Source: Paenibacillus soyae | Lineage (GTDB): Bacteria > Bacillota > Bacilli > Paenibacillales > Paenibacillaceae | Direction: 5' to 3' | Length of the DNA stretch: 64,000 nucleotides | Assembly: GCF_024623455.1 (NCBI RefSeq) | Contig: NZ_JANIPJ010000002.1 | Span: 434,001 to 498,000 of the forward strand | In this document: in pieces, positions 48,671 through 57,678 of the stretch | Layout of the letters: the number at the start of each line of letters is the position of its first letter | Numbering within the stretch: position 1 is the first letter of the stretch | The notes under the pieces: model-generated | The model's input: only the letters and a program-made list of their open reading frames with translations | Told to the model about the DNA's origin: nothing | The model's database searches: none | Made by a program: the position numbers and the translations under genes

Positions 48671-51109
48671 TTAGTTGGCAACGATATTGACGAGCTTGCC
48701 TTTGACCGCGACAACCTTGCGAATCGTTTTGCCCGCGATAAGCTCTTGCACTTTCTCGAGCTCTTTAGCGAGGGCTTCCATATCGGCTTCGTTCGTGTCT
48801 GCCGCGATGGACGCCCGCTCCACGATTTTGCCGTTCACTTGCACGACGATTTCGACCTCTTGGTCGACTGTCCAAGCTTCCTCGTATGCCGGCCATTCCG
48901 AATACGTGATCGTCTCCGTCCTGCCCAGCTTCTCCCACAGCTCTTCCGTGATGTGCGGCGCGATCGGCGACAGCATTTGCAGGAACTGCGCCATCGCTTC
49001 GCGCGGCAGCGACTCCGTCTTGTAAGCTTCGTTTACGAAAATCATCAGCTGGCTGATAACGGTGTTGAAGCGGAGATTTTCGTAATCGTCCGTAATTTTT
49101 TTGATCGAACGATGCCATACTCGCTTGAACGCGTCCGTCGTCTCGCCGTCGCCGATCTTGGCGCTGAGCGTGCCGTCCTCGTTCACGAACAATCTCCATA
49201 CGCGGGACAAGAAGCGGTACGTGCCTTCCACGCCGTTCGTGTTCCATGGCTTCGTCGCCTCCAGAGGCCCCATGAACATCTCGTACATGCGGAGCGTATC
49301 CGCGCCGAATTCGTTCACGATATCGTCCGGATTGATGACGTTGCCGCGCGATTTGGACATCTTCTCGTTGTTGGTGCCAAGGATCATGCCTTGGTTGACC
49401 AGCTTATGGAACGGCTCTTTCGTATGCACGACGCCGATATCGTACAGCACTTTATGCCAGAAGCGGGCGTACAGCAAGTGAAGAACCGCATGCTCCGCGC
49501 CGCCGATATACAGGTCGACCGGCAGCCATTCCTTCTGCTTCTCCGGCGAACAAATTTCCTTGTCGTTCTTCGGATCGATGAAGCGCAGGTAATACCAGCA
49601 GCTTCCCGCCCATTGCGGCATCGTGTTCGTCTCGCGGCGAGCTTTCATGCCCGTCTCGGGATCAACCGTATTCACCCAATCCGTTACGTTCGCCAGCGGC
49701 GACTCTCCCGTGCCGGACGGCTTGATGGCGTCCACGTCAGGCAGCAGCAGCGGCAGCTGATCCTCCGGAACAGGCTTCATCGTGCCGTCCTCGAGGTGCA
49801 GAATCGGAATCGGCTCGCCCCAATACCGCTGACGGCTGAACAGCCAGTCGCGCAGACGGTAGGTCACCTTGGCCTTGCCTTTCCCGGTTTCCTCAAGTCG
49901 CTCGATCATCGCTTTGATCGCGGCTTCGTTATTCAAACCGTTCAGGAAATCGGAGTTTACGTGAGGCCCGTCGCCCGCGTAAGCCTCTTTGGACAAGTCC
50001 CCGCCCTCGACGACTTCGATAATCGGCAGGTCGAACTGCTTCGCGAACTCGTAGTCTCTCGTATCATGTCCCGGAACGGCCATAATCGCGCCCGTGCCGT
50101 AGCCCGCAAGCACGTAATCGGCGATCCAGATCGGCGTTTTCGCGCCGTTTACCGGATTGATCGCGTAAGCGCCCGTGAACACGCCCGTTTTCTCTTTCGC
50201 GAGATCCGTCCGCTCGAGGTCGCTCTTGCGCGCGGCCGCGTCTTGATAAGCTTCCACGGCAGCCTTCTGATCGGCCGTCGTGATGCGCGCGACGAGCTCA
50301 TGCTCAGGCGCCAGCACGCAATACGTCGCGCCGAACAGCGTGTCGGGACGCGTCGTGAAGACGACAAGCGAATCGTTATGGCCGTCGATGTCGAAGGTCA
50401 CTTCCGCGCCGGTCGATTTGCCGATCCAATTGCGCTGCATATCCTTGATGCTCTCGGACCAATCCAGCTCCTCCAGATCGTCCAGCAAGCGGTCCGCGTA
50501 TTCCGTAATTTTCAGAATCCATTGGCGCATCGGCTTGCGGATGACCGGATGGCCGCCCCGCTCGCTCTTGCCGTCGATGACTTCTTCGTTCGCGAGAACC
50601 GTGCCGAGCGCCGGACACCAGTTCACCGGTACCTCCGCCACGTAGGCGAGACCGCGCTTATACAGCTGGATGAAGATCCACTGCGTCCATTTGTAATAAT
50701 CCGGATCCGTCGTGCTGAACTCGCGATCCCAGTCGTACGAGAAGCCGAGCGACTTGATCTGGCGGCGGAAGTTGTCGATATTTTTGAACGTGATGTCTCT
50801 CGGATGCTGCCCCGTATCGAGCGCGTGCTGCTCCGCCGGCAAGCCGAATGCGTCCCAGCCCATCGGATGAAGCACGTTGAATCCTTTCATCCGCTTATAG
50901 CGGGATACGATATCCGTAGCCGTGTAGCCCTCCGGATGGCCTACGTGCAGGCCCGCTCCCGAAGGGTACGGGAACATATCCAGCGCGTAAAATTTCGGTT
51001 TATTCGCTTCCTCTTTCGTCTGGAACGTCTTGTTCGCGTCCCAATATTGCTGCCATTTCGGCTCGATCGCCAGCGGGTTGTAGCCGTGGCGCTGCTGCTC
51101 CTGACTCAT
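48671..51109 (-). CDS. leuS: Leucyl-tRNA synthetase
   Basis: Class Ia synthetase charging tRNA-Leu, 812 residues. The HIGH motif variant is in [18 protein letters not shown] and the KMSKS loop in [17 protein letters not shown]. The CP1 editing domain is present, with a threonine-rich pocket ([22 protein letters not shown]). The ATG follows GGAGGAG. A leucine T-box leader and a consensus promoter lie upstream. Confidence 0.98.
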   Translation of the reverse strand: MSQEQQRHGYNPLAIEPKWQQYWDANKTFQTKEEANKPKFYALDMFPYPSGAGLHVGHPEGYTATDIVSRYKRMKGFNVLHPMGWDAFGLPAEQHALDTGQHPRDITFKNIDNFRRQIKSLGFSYDWDREFSTTDPDYYKWTQWIFIQLYKRGLAYVAEVPVNWCPALGTVLANEEVIDGKSERGGHPVIRKPMRQWILKITEYADRLLDDLEELDWSESIKDMQRNWIGKSTGAEVTFDIDGHNDSLVVFTTRPDTLFGATYCVLAPEHELVARITTADQKAAVEAYQDAAARKSDLERTDLAKEKTGVFTGAYAINPVNGAKTPIWIADYVLAGYGTGAIMAVPGHDTRDYEFAKQFDLPIIEVVEGGDLSKEAYAGDGPHVNSDFLNGLNNEAAIKAMIERLEETGKGKAKVTYRLRDWLFSRQRYWGEPIPILHLEDGTMKPVPEDQLPLLLPDVDAIKPSGTGESPLANVTDWVNTVDPETGMKARRETNTMPQWAGSCWYYLRFIDPKNDKEICSPEKQKEWLPVDLYIGGAEHAVLHLLYARFWHKVLYDIGVVHTKEPFHKLVNQGMILGTNNEKMSKSRGNVINPDDIVNEFGADTLRMYEMFMGPLEATKPWNTNGVEGTYRFLSRVWRLFVNEDGTLSAKIGDGETTDAFKRVWHRSIKKITDDYENLRFNTVISQLMIFVNEAYKTESLPREAMAQFLQMLSPIAPHITEELWEKLGRTETITYSEWPAYEEAWTVDQEVEIVVQVNGKIVERASIAADTNEADMEALAKELEKVQELIAGKTIRKVVAVKGKLVNIVAN

Positions 51110-51143
51110 GTCGGTCTCCTCCTAATCGTCTGAACAAACAATA

Positions 51144-51415
51144 AACCTCCCGCCCCCAGCGGATTAACGCTAGGGACGAGAGGTTATTCTCCCGTGGTAC
51201 CACCCTAGTTAGCGGCGGGCATGCTTCGCCCTTCGCTCACTTGACGTCCGTAACGCGGACGAGACGTTGCGCTTCCCGAATCATTCGGTGCACGCACAGC
51301 TCCAAGGCGAGCTTCCCCGCGCGCAAGGTCCGGCTTCCACCAACCGCCGGCTCTCTAAGCCTTCGCAACGCAAGTACTGTTCCTCTTCCATGCTTAATAT
51401 ATGGAAAAACATTTA
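51144..51415 (-). promoter_or_regulatory. Leucine T-box riboswitch leader of leuS
   Basis: Minus strand T-box core GGGTGGTACCACGG (51192-51205) and a terminator stem (51144-51185). The stem I region has the conserved AGAGAGCCGG...GGTGGAAGCCGG apical arm. The specifier region reads AAG-CTC-GCC-TTGGAGC, placing CTC (Leu) at 51309-51311. This leader fills the 375-base gap upstream of leuS. Confidence 0.96.
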
Positions 51416-51421
51416 CTAACG

Positions 51422-51451
51422 ATTATAGTAGCTTACGAAGGCGCATGTCAA
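51422..51451 (-). promoter_or_regulatory. Sigma-A promoter of leuS
   Basis: Perfect TTGACA (51446-51451) and TATAAT (51422-51427) with an 18-base spacer on the minus strand, directly upstream of the T-box leader. Confidence 0.88.
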
Positions 51452-51484
51452 GCGGAGACCGTATTCCGTCCCTTTCGGCCGGCA

Positions 51485-51907
51485 TTAGGCCGGCCTCTTC
51501 GCCAAATCCTTTCTAGCGGCAACAAACGCCAGACAAACCCCGGCCATGACGACGCCATGAATGATGGCGCCAGCCCATGTGCCGGCGGACCCGGTGACCA
51601 GCAGCATGAGCATCCATAATCCGAACGCAGGGATCTGAATCAAGAAAATCAAGGCAAGAAACGACACCAGCAGCATGTCGTTTACGCTTTCCCGGCTCCT
51701 GCTCCTGACAGCCAGCGCCCCGAGCAGCGCGATGCCGAGCGCTATCGAGCAGCCGCCCCAGAATCTCACCGTCTCCCTCTCTGACCCGACTTCCGAACCT
51801 AAGAAGCCAAACGAGAACATCACGTCCAAGTAATATGCAATCCCCGCCGCGACGGAAAGAATACCTATGCTTGCAATGACAATTCGGATGTTTGGGATAC
51901 CAGGCAC
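51485..51907 (-). CDS. Hypothetical four-helix membrane protein
   Basis: Unrecognised 140-residue protein with four hydrophobic segments (about 8-28, 50-66, 78-104, 112-131) joined by short loops. It begins at GTG (51907), but AAGGGGAG directly touches that codon, so the start is uncertain; no other in-frame start lies nearby. It precedes the leuS promoter on the same strand and is probably a single gene. Confidence 0.68.
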   Translation of the reverse strand: MPGIPNIRIVIASIGILSVAAGIAYYLDVMFSFGFLGSEVGSERETVRFWGGCSIALGIALLGALAVRSRSRESVNDMLLVSFLALIFLIQIPAFGLWMLMLLVTGSAGTWAGAIIHGVVMAGVCLAFVAARKDLAKRPA

Positions 51908-52036
51908 CTCCCCTTAAGCCATGAGTGTACGTTACTCATTATCCGGCAGCACGATTCGCTTTGCTTGAAGGCAGCGACTCTTTTCGTATAAAAAACGCAT
52001 TCCTTAAAAGTTTGGTTGCAGGTCCGCCCTAATCCC

Positions 52037-53278
52037 TCAAACCTTCCGGTCCGCCCCCGCCGTCCAACCGAGCAGTCCGTAAACGGCCGAAACCGCCAGT
52101 ACCACCCCAAGCGGCAAGCTCCAGCCGCCCGTCCAATCATGGATCCAGCCGACTAGAAGCGGCCCGCTGGCCGCCACCAAGTAACCAACCGCTTGGGCCA
52201 TGCCCGATAACTCGGCCGCTTGTCCGCTGCCCTCCGTTCGGAGCGCGAATAACATGAGCGCCAGCCCGAAGCCGCCTCCCACCCCAAGGCCGAGTACGAC
52301 CATGCTTAGCGCGGCAAGCTCCTTGCCGCCGACGAGAAGAATCAGATAACCTACCGCGATCAATGAGGAGGTCAGCAGGGCAAGTCCCCTTTGACTTCTT
52401 CGTTTGCCGGCCAGGATCGGAATGACGAACGTAGCGGGCATGCCGATCAGCTGCATTAACGACAGCATCCAGCCCGCGTCGGCGTGACTCAGTCCTTTAT
52501 CCGTCAGAATAAGAGGGATCCAGGTCACGTTGACATAGAAGCAGAACGACTGCAGCGCGAGAAACAAGGAAACGATCCATGCGAGCGGCGAACGCCAAAG
52601 CTTGCCTGCCGCGTTTCCTTTTGCTCCGCTGACTTCAACGCGATTCGCGGAGAAGCTTGCCTGACGTACGAGCGGCAGCCATGCGACCGCCGCGATGAAG
52701 GCGATCGCGGCCGTAGCCGCGAGGGTCGCTTGCCAGCTAAAGCCCATCCCTTCCGTAAGCGGAACGCTGATACCGGATCCGATTGCGGCTCCCAAATTCA
52801 TGGCGACCGTGTAGACGCCAGTCATTAGACCGACTTTGTTCGGGAAATCCCGCTTCACGAGGCTCGGCAGCAGGACGTTCCCGACCGCGATCGCCGCCCC
52901 CATCAAAGCGGTGCCTATAAACAAGGCCGCTGTGGAGGGCAGAGATCGTACGACAATCGCCGCCGCTAGAAGCACCGACGATCCAAGCAAAGAAAATTCC
53001 ATGCCCATGCGGCGCGCCAGACGCGGCGCGATCGGCGACACCGCCGCAAACGCGAGTAGCGGGAGCGTCGTGAGCAATCCTGTCATCGCGGCGGTTAGTC
53101 CGAGCGTTTGCTTGATTTGATCGATGATCGGCCCCACCGCGGTGATCGGCGCCCGCAGAATCAAAGAAACCAGGACAATGCCAAGCACGAGCAGAGTGGC
53201 GCCGCCTTTGGCGCCCGAGGCTATCGGCATCGAGTCGGCCTGCCCGCGCTTGTCCGATGACTGACTATAGCTGTTCAT
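52037..53278 (-). CDS. CynX/NimT-type MFS transporter
   Basis: Twelve-helix major facilitator transporter, 413 residues, of the cyanate/2-nitroimidazole transporter group. The early block VLGIVLVSLILRAPITAVGPIIDQI is typical, as are LLTTLPLLAFAAVSPIAPRLARRMG and the second-half GKRRSQRGLALL. Substrates of this group are diverse and cannot be assigned. It has the same orientation as the GNAT gene upstream (20-base gap). Confidence 0.9.
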   Translation of the reverse strand: MNSYSQSSDKRGQADSMPIASGAKGGATLLVLGIVLVSLILRAPITAVGPIIDQIKQTLGLTAAMTGLLTTLPLLAFAAVSPIAPRLARRMGMEFSLLGSSVLLAAAIVVRSLPSTAALFIGTALMGAAIAVGNVLLPSLVKRDFPNKVGLMTGVYTVAMNLGAAIGSGISVPLTEGMGFSWQATLAATAAIAFIAAVAWLPLVRQASFSANRVEVSGAKGNAAGKLWRSPLAWIVSLFLALQSFCFYVNVTWIPLILTDKGLSHADAGWMLSLMQLIGMPATFVIPILAGKRRSQRGLALLTSSLIAVGYLILLVGGKELAALSMVVLGLGVGGGFGLALMLFALRTEGSGQAAELSGMAQAVGYLVAASGPLLVGWIHDWTGGWSLPLGVVLAVSAVYGLLGWTAGADRKV

Positions 53279-53298
53279 TTTCTTTTTTGTTCCACCCT

Positions 53299-54042
53299 TC
53301 AGCTCTTTCTAACTCTGTACCAGTAATCATATAAGTGCTCGAAGCCGAATTTATCGTAAAGCCGGTTTGCGGCTTCGTTCCTTTTGACGACGAGCAAATA
53401 CCCCGTCTTCGCGCCTTGCTCCCTAGCCCACCACAACAGATGGCGAGTCAGTTCCTCGCCGTATCCGCGGCCACGGAAACGGGCATCCGTCACGATATCG
53501 TACAGTCCCGCGTACTCTTGCTCCAGAACGACTATTCCGCAAGCGACGGGGATCCCTTCTTGCCGGAGCATGACGAAAGCTTTCCGAAGCGGCAGAACCT
53601 CCATCATGCGGCGGGTCGTTTCCTTCTGGCTGTCGTTTAATCCTTGCATGCCGGCGAGGGCATCCAGCCACTCGGGCGTCGCCTCGGTCGCAAGCGTCAT
53701 GTCCTCGTAGTCCGATGCCCGGAGATTTTCGAGCGATGCCGTCTTGACTAGCGTATGATCCACGAGCTCGTAGCCCAGCTCGTTCAGCTTCTCGTCCAGG
53801 CCGGCAGGCTCGGCGAACGGCGTCACTTTAAATACGCAGGCTTGTCCTTGCGAGGCGTACAAGGCTTCGCAATATTTGATTTTTTCATCCAGCCCGAGCG
53901 TATGCCCGTAAATCGGATTGACCGAATTCGATCTTTTCGTGTACCCGTTCGAGAACCGCAGCAGCCATCCGTCGTACAACACGGTTTGCAGCGCCGGCCA
54001 TCCGTTTAAGCTGATTTCTTCCAGTCTTTTGGCTAAATCCAT
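53299..54042 (-). CDS. GNAT family N-acetyltransferase
   Basis: A 247-residue protein with a C-terminal GNAT domain (about 118-245). AGLYDIVTDARFRGRGYGEELTRHLLWWAREQG holds the acetyl-CoA loop RGRGYG, and NEAANRLYDKFGFEHLYDYWYR is the usual end. The N-terminal part (EISLNGWPALQTVLYDGWLLRFSNGYTKRSNSVNP) is typical of a two-lobed GNAT subgroup. The ATG at 54042 follows GGGAG. Substrate unknown. It probably forms an operon with the MFS gene. Confidence 0.9.
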   Translation of the reverse strand: MDLAKRLEEISLNGWPALQTVLYDGWLLRFSNGYTKRSNSVNPIYGHTLGLDEKIKYCEALYASQGQACVFKVTPFAEPAGLDEKLNELGYELVDHTLVKTASLENLRASDYEDMTLATEATPEWLDALAGMQGLNDSQKETTRRMMEVLPLRKAFVMLRQEGIPVACGIVVLEQEYAGLYDIVTDARFRGRGYGEELTRHLLWWAREQGAKTGYLLVVKRNEAANRLYDKFGFEHLYDYWYRVRKS

Positions 54043-54075
54043 ATGCTCTCTTCTCCCGTCCCGCTCTCCCATGCG

Positions 54076-54378
54076 TTATTGAATGCCGAAGCGTTCCATG
54101 TGGCGATACAGCTTTTCTTGCTTTAAAATTTCGGCCTGTTTACGGCCCAGAAGGTCGAAGTGGGGATATTCGTCCCTTGCGTGAATGTACCTCGGGTTCA
54201 AGCCGTTTGCCCTGCACCAATCCGCCAGCTTGTCGAGGTTCGAGCAGCCTACCTTCGTCACCGTACGCATGCCCGGGAACCGGGGATCCAGCCAATAGTG
54301 CGTCAAAAAAGCGATTTCCCCTCCAGCGACAGCGGCCTTCCATTCTTTTAGCTCGTTGCGGGTAATGCCGAATGCCAA
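54076..54378 (-). CDS. Conserved hypothetical protein (YneQ-like)
   Basis: A 100-residue protein starting at TTG (GGAGG nine bases upstream). Conserved-looking blocks are GEIAFLTHYWLDPRFPG, TVTKVGCSNLDKLADWC and YPHFDLLGRKQ. It reminds me of the small Bacillus protein YneQ, from memory and not verified. The two histidines plus Asp/Asp in FLTHYWLD and YPHFDLLG could bind metal, but this is inference. It sits between ywbE and the GNAT gene on the same strand. Confidence 0.8.
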   Translation of the reverse strand: MAFGITRNELKEWKAAVAGGEIAFLTHYWLDPRFPGMRTVTKVGCSNLDKLADWCRANGLNPRYIHARDEYPHFDLLGRKQAEILKQEKLYRHMERFGIQ

Positions 54379-54424
54379 CTCTATCCGCCTCCATTGTTGT
54401 TACTTAAAGGGGCCTCCTGGCTGG

Positions 54425-54625
54425 TCACGTCAAAATTTCTTTGACTCGCCCCACCTGGCCGTCCTGCAGCCGCACTTTTATGCCATGCGGATGCCTTGGC
54501 GAATTGGTCAATATATCTTTGACGATGCCGCGCGTCAGCTTGCCCGTTTTTTGGTCCGCTTTCAGCACGATATGCACCTCTTTTCCCGGCGCTACATCGG
54601 CCCTGTTCATTCCGTTGCCGCTCAT
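54425..54625 (-). CDS. ywbE: YwbE family protein
   Basis: A 66-residue protein with the YwbE (DUF2196) signature: EVHIVLKADQKTGKLTRGIV followed by KDILTNSPRHPHGIKV and LQDGQVGRVKEI. It has a small KOW/SH3-like beta fold and unknown function. The ATG follows GGAG. It is divergent from the DEAD-box helicase. Confidence 0.92.
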   Translation of the reverse strand: MSGNGMNRADVAPGKEVHIVLKADQKTGKLTRGIVKDILTNSPRHPHGIKVRLQDGQVGRVKEILT

Positions 54626-54748
54626 GTCTGATCCCTCTTCTCCTAGATGTTGGATTTAAGCATAGCATATGCATCTAGGAGATGCACATAGTGCCAACAA
54701 CTGTTATACTTACTCTCATACGTATAGAGGAAAAGAGGAAATTCGAGC

Positions 54749-56341
54749 ATGTCTAACGCATTCCGCGCTCTCGGAATCTCCGAGCAGCTTAACGACTTAT
54801 TGAAACAGAACGGCATCAGCGAACCGACGCCGGTGCAGCGCCAGACGATCCCTATATTAATGAAAGGGAACGACGTCATCGCGCAAGCCCAGACCGGCAC
54901 GGGCAAGACGCTGGCTTTCGCCCTTCCTATTCTCGAGAGGATCAATCCGCAAAAAGAGCAGGTGCAGGCGCTCATCCTGACGCCGACCCGCGAGCTTGCG
55001 ATCCAAATAACGACGGAGCTCAAGAAGCTGGCTCCCGCGTTCGAAGCGAACGTGCTTGCCGCGTACGGCGGCCAAGACGTCGAAGCGCAAATCCGGAAGC
55101 TGCAGCGCGCCCCTCATATCGTGGTGGCGACGCCGGGGCGCCTCATCGATCATATGAGCCGCGGCACGGTCAGCCTCGGCAAGCTGTCGATGCTCGTCCT
55201 CGACGAGGCGGATCAGATGCTGCACATGGGCTTCCTGCCCGAGGTGGAAAGCATCATTACCCAGACGCCGAAGGCTCGCCAGACGATGCTGTTCTCCGCG
55301 ACGATGCCGGACGCCATTCGCAGACTTGCTTCCGCCTATATGAACGAACCGGAGGACGTGCAGATCCGCAGCGCGAACGTGACGCTCGACAGCATTACGC
55401 AGCTGGTCATCGACACGACGGACCGCGGCAAGCAGCGCGCGCTCATTCAACTGCTTGAGCAGCATAGTCCGTATCTTGCCGTTGTTTTCTGCCGGACCAA
55501 GGTGCGCGCGAAGAAGCTGAACGAAGCGCTTCAGGACGCCGGCTTCGAATCCGATGAGCTGCACGGCGATCTGACGCAAGCGAAGCGCGAGCAAGTAATG
55601 AAGCGGTTCCGCGAAGCGAAGCTTCAAGTGCTGGTGGCGACGGACGTTGCGGCGCGCGGGCTCGACGTCGAAGGCGTGACGCACGTGTACAACTACGATA
55701 TGCCGCTAGACGGCGAGAGCTATATCCACCGCATCGGCAGAACGGGCCGCGCCGGACAGTCGGGGATGGCAGTTACGCTGGCCACGCCGTACGATACATC
55801 CAAGCTCGCTTCGATCGAACGGAGCATTAACGCCAGGTTGGAGCACCGCGCGATCGACCGCGAGGGCGGTCTTTCCTCCGGCGGCCGCCGAGGCGGCTCC
55901 TCCGAAGCCAAAGGCCGGGACGCTGCAGGCAATAGAGGCGGAGCTTCCCGCGGCGGCCGAGGGGCAGCCGATGGCAAGGGCGGCAAGCCTGCCGGCGGGC
56001 GGGCGACGGCTAAGGACGCTTCAGCCGGGAGCTTCAAGAAATCCGAGCAGGCACCGAAGAAGAAATCGGCGAACCCGTGGGAGATCAGCGAAGAAGATTT
56101 GATGTTCGCCAGCAAATATACGGGCGGCGGCGGGCGCCCATCGGACCGCGGCGGCAAGCGGAACGACGCGAGCCCCGGGAAATCGCGTACGGCGAGCCAA
56201 GGAGGAGCGCGGGGACGCTCGGGCGACGCCAGGAAATCCGGCAGGCCGAATGGCGGCCCAGCAGCGAGAACCGGCGGCAAGCCGGGAAGCGGCGGCGGGC
56301 GAGGCGGCTCGGCCACCCGATCCAAAGGCCGCGGAAGATAG
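54749..56341 (+). CDS. DEAD-box RNA helicase with basic Gly-rich tail
   Basis: ATP-dependent RNA helicase of 530 residues. Q motif PTPVQ (26-30), Walker A AQTGTGKT (47-54), PTRELA, TPGRLIDH, DEADQML, SATMP, the C-domain blocks VFCRTKVRAKKL and VATDVAARGLDVEGV, and HRIGRTGRAGQSG are all present. The core ends near residue 370. The remaining 160 residues are rich in Gly, Arg, Lys and Ser (GGRRGG, RGGRG and similar), with one conserved island NPWEISEEDLMFASKYTGGG. The type suggests cold or ribosome-biogenesis roles (RhlE/CshA-like). It is monocistronic with its own terminator. Confidence 0.95.
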   Translation: MSNAFRALGISEQLNDLLKQNGISEPTPVQRQTIPILMKGNDVIAQAQTGTGKTLAFALPILERINPQKEQVQALILTPTRELAIQITTELKKLAPAFEANVLAAYGGQDVEAQIRKLQRAPHIVVATPGRLIDHMSRGTVSLGKLSMLVLDEADQMLHMGFLPEVESIITQTPKARQTMLFSATMPDAIRRLASAYMNEPEDVQIRSANVTLDSITQLVIDTTDRGKQRALIQLLEQHSPYLAVVFCRTKVRAKKLNEALQDAGFESDELHGDLTQAKREQVMKRFREAKLQVLVATDVAARGLDVEGVTHVYNYDMPLDGESYIHRIGRTGRAGQSGMAVTLATPYDTSKLASIERSINARLEHRAIDREGGLSSGGRRGGSSEAKGRDAAGNRGGASRGGRGAADGKGGKPAGGRATAKDASAGSFKKSEQAPKKKSANPWEISEEDLMFASKYTGGGGRPSDRGGKRNDASPGKSRTASQGGARGRSGDARKSGRPNGGPAARTGGKPGSGGGRGGSATRSKGRGR

Positions 56342-56416
56342 CATTCGGTTAGCCTGGCGGGCCCTCTCGCATGGCTAAGTTCATCCTAACGCGCGGCAAG
56401 CTGCGCTTCACAACAC

Positions 56417-56449
56417 GGCCCGGGAAGCGGCATCAAGGCTTTCCGGGTC
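56417..56449 (+). terminator. Intrinsic terminator of the DEAD-box gene
   Basis: CCCGGGAAGC pairs with GCTTTCCGGG (one G-U), followed by CTTTTT, 76 bases past the helicase stop. Confidence 0.85.
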
Positions 56450-56490
56450 TTTTTACGCCTAATTCCGGCTTGCCGAAGGCAGGTGTCCAT

Positions 56491-56517
56491 ACGGATTGGG
56501 GCAGCTGACATATGATA
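56491..56517 (+). promoter_or_regulatory. Candidate sigma-K promoter
   Basis: AC (56491-56492), a 16-base gap, then CATATGATA (56509-56517), which fits the sigma-K -10 pattern CATANNNTA. It lies about 77 bases upstream of the YjcZ-type small gene, after the helicase terminator. Confidence 0.5.
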
Positions 56518-56593
56518 ATGTATACCGATTGCGGGGGAGCCCTTAACAGCCTGCAGGCCCGCTTCGGCAAAATACAGTCTAGGAGGAATTGGC

Positions 56594-56683
56594 ATGTCCG
56601 GTGTACATGGAGGCTACACGACGACAGGTGTAATCCTGGTTCTGTTTATTCTTTTGGTCATCGTTCTGAGGACTTTCCTGTAA
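56594..56683 (+). CDS. YjcZ-type small sporulation protein (29 aa)
   Basis: A 29-residue hydrophobic peptide, MSGVHGGYTTTGVILVLFI plus LLVIVLRTFL, with AGGAGG seven bases before the ATG. The Gly-rich start followed by a xVLFILLVIV membrane segment is the pattern of the YjcZ family, very small proteins made late in sporulation. It stands between two terminators, with a sigma-K-like promoter upstream, so it is very probably a real monocistronic gene. It is too short for routine gene finders. Confidence 0.82.
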   Translation: MSGVHGGYTTTGVILVLFILLVIVLRTFL

Positions 56684-56715
56684 TAAACAAACCTTTCTTA
56701 CACCTATAACGTTAA

Positions 56716-56757
56716 GGAGAAGGCCGCAGCAAGCTCTCTTGCTCCGGCCGGTTCTCC
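56716..56757 (+). terminator. Hairpin after the YjcZ-type gene
   Basis: GGAGAA...GTTCTCC outer stem with inner GGCCG/CGGCC and GCAAG/CTTGC stems, 33 bases past the stop; ends CCCTTATG with a short T stretch. Confidence 0.65.
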
Positions 56758-56777
56758 CTTATGTCACAGCGTGACGA

Positions 56778-56814
56778 ATAGGACAGCTCGGGCTTTAAGC
56801 CCGAGCTGTCCTAT
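56778..56814. terminator. Long palindromic bidirectional terminator
   Basis: A perfect 18-bp stem (ATAGGACAGCTCGGGCTT and its complement) with a single central base, followed by TTTT on the plus strand. It lies 31 bases past the HAD gene stop and converges on the YjcZ-type gene. Confidence 0.8.
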
Positions 56815-56844
56815 TTTGCATGGACCGAATGACCAGCCCTTATC

Positions 56845-57645
56845 CTATTCCGTCCAAGCAAACTTCCGCAGAGCGTCCGCCACGCCGCCTTCGTTGTTCG
56901 AGCCCGCGACTAGATCGGCGGCGCGCTTGACGGCATCGGGCGAGTTGCTCATCGCGATGCCGAGACCGGCGAACTCCAGCATGGAGATGTCGTTGTAATA
57001 GTTGCCGATCGCCAGGATGTCTTCTCTTCTTACGCCAAGCTCGGCCGCGAGCTGTCTGAGCGCCGTGCCTTTGCTGGCTTCAGGATGCTGCACGTCGATG
57101 AAGAAATCGCCGCTTCGGATCAGCTGCAGCTGCGCGGGGCGCTTCTCCCAATGGGATTGAACGAAATCCATCTGCTCCTTGGAGCCGAACAACGTAAATT
57201 TCACGAGCCCGTCCGGCAAATCCGTGTCGAAATTCGCCTCCAGAGGGACAACCTTGTGGTGGGCGTACATCGCTTTCGCTTCTTCCGTCACCCGCTCGAC
57301 CATCATCTCGTATGCGGTATTCACGTCGTAGTGGATGCCGTGCTCCCGGCAATAGGCAATAAATTCGCCAAGATCGTCCTTATTAATATCATATTGGAAC
57401 AGAATCTCCCTGTTCTCTGATCGAACGGTTGCGGCGCCGTTATGCGTAATGAGCACCCCGCTAAGCTCTAGCTCCTCCAGGACGGGGAAAGCCCCCATCG
57501 GTCCGCGTCCCGTGCAGAGCACGATACGGGCGCCCGCTTCGGACGCCTCCCGCACAGCTTCCTTCACCGACGCCGGCAGCTTATGCTCGTCCGTCAGCAG
57601 CGTTCCGTCCACATCAAGCGCGATCAATTCATATTTCAGCTTCAT
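56845..57645 (-). CDS. Cof-type HAD-IIB sugar phosphatase family
   Basis: HAD hydrolase of 266 residues with motif I ALDVDGTLL, motif II LCTGRG, a C2 cap domain and motif IV IGNYYNDISML. Motif IV usually reads GDxxND; here the first Asp is Asn, a variant that seems to occur in this family. The ATG at 57645 is preferred to a GTG three codons earlier on ribosome-site spacing. Substrate is probably a phosphorylated sugar or cofactor, not assignable. It follows the rsuA-like gene. Confidence 0.92.
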   Translation of the reverse strand: MKLKYELIALDVDGTLLTDEHKLPASVKEAVREASEAGARIVLCTGRGPMGAFPVLEELELSGVLITHNGAATVRSENREILFQYDINKDDLGEFIAYCREHGIHYDVNTAYEMMVERVTEEAKAMYAHHKVVPLEANFDTDLPDGLVKFTLFGSKEQMDFVQSHWEKRPAQLQLIRSGDFFIDVQHPEASKGTALRQLAAELGVRREDILAIGNYYNDISMLEFAGLGIAMSNSPDAVKRAADLVAGSNNEGGVADALRKFAWTE

Positions 57646-57678
57646 TTCTGACACCGTCCTATCCCGTGAGTTCTCTCT

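Noticed and set aside
48746..51133. 795-codon plus-strand frame opposite leuS
   Set aside because: Shadow of leuS codon bias; Arg/Val/His-rich without motifs.
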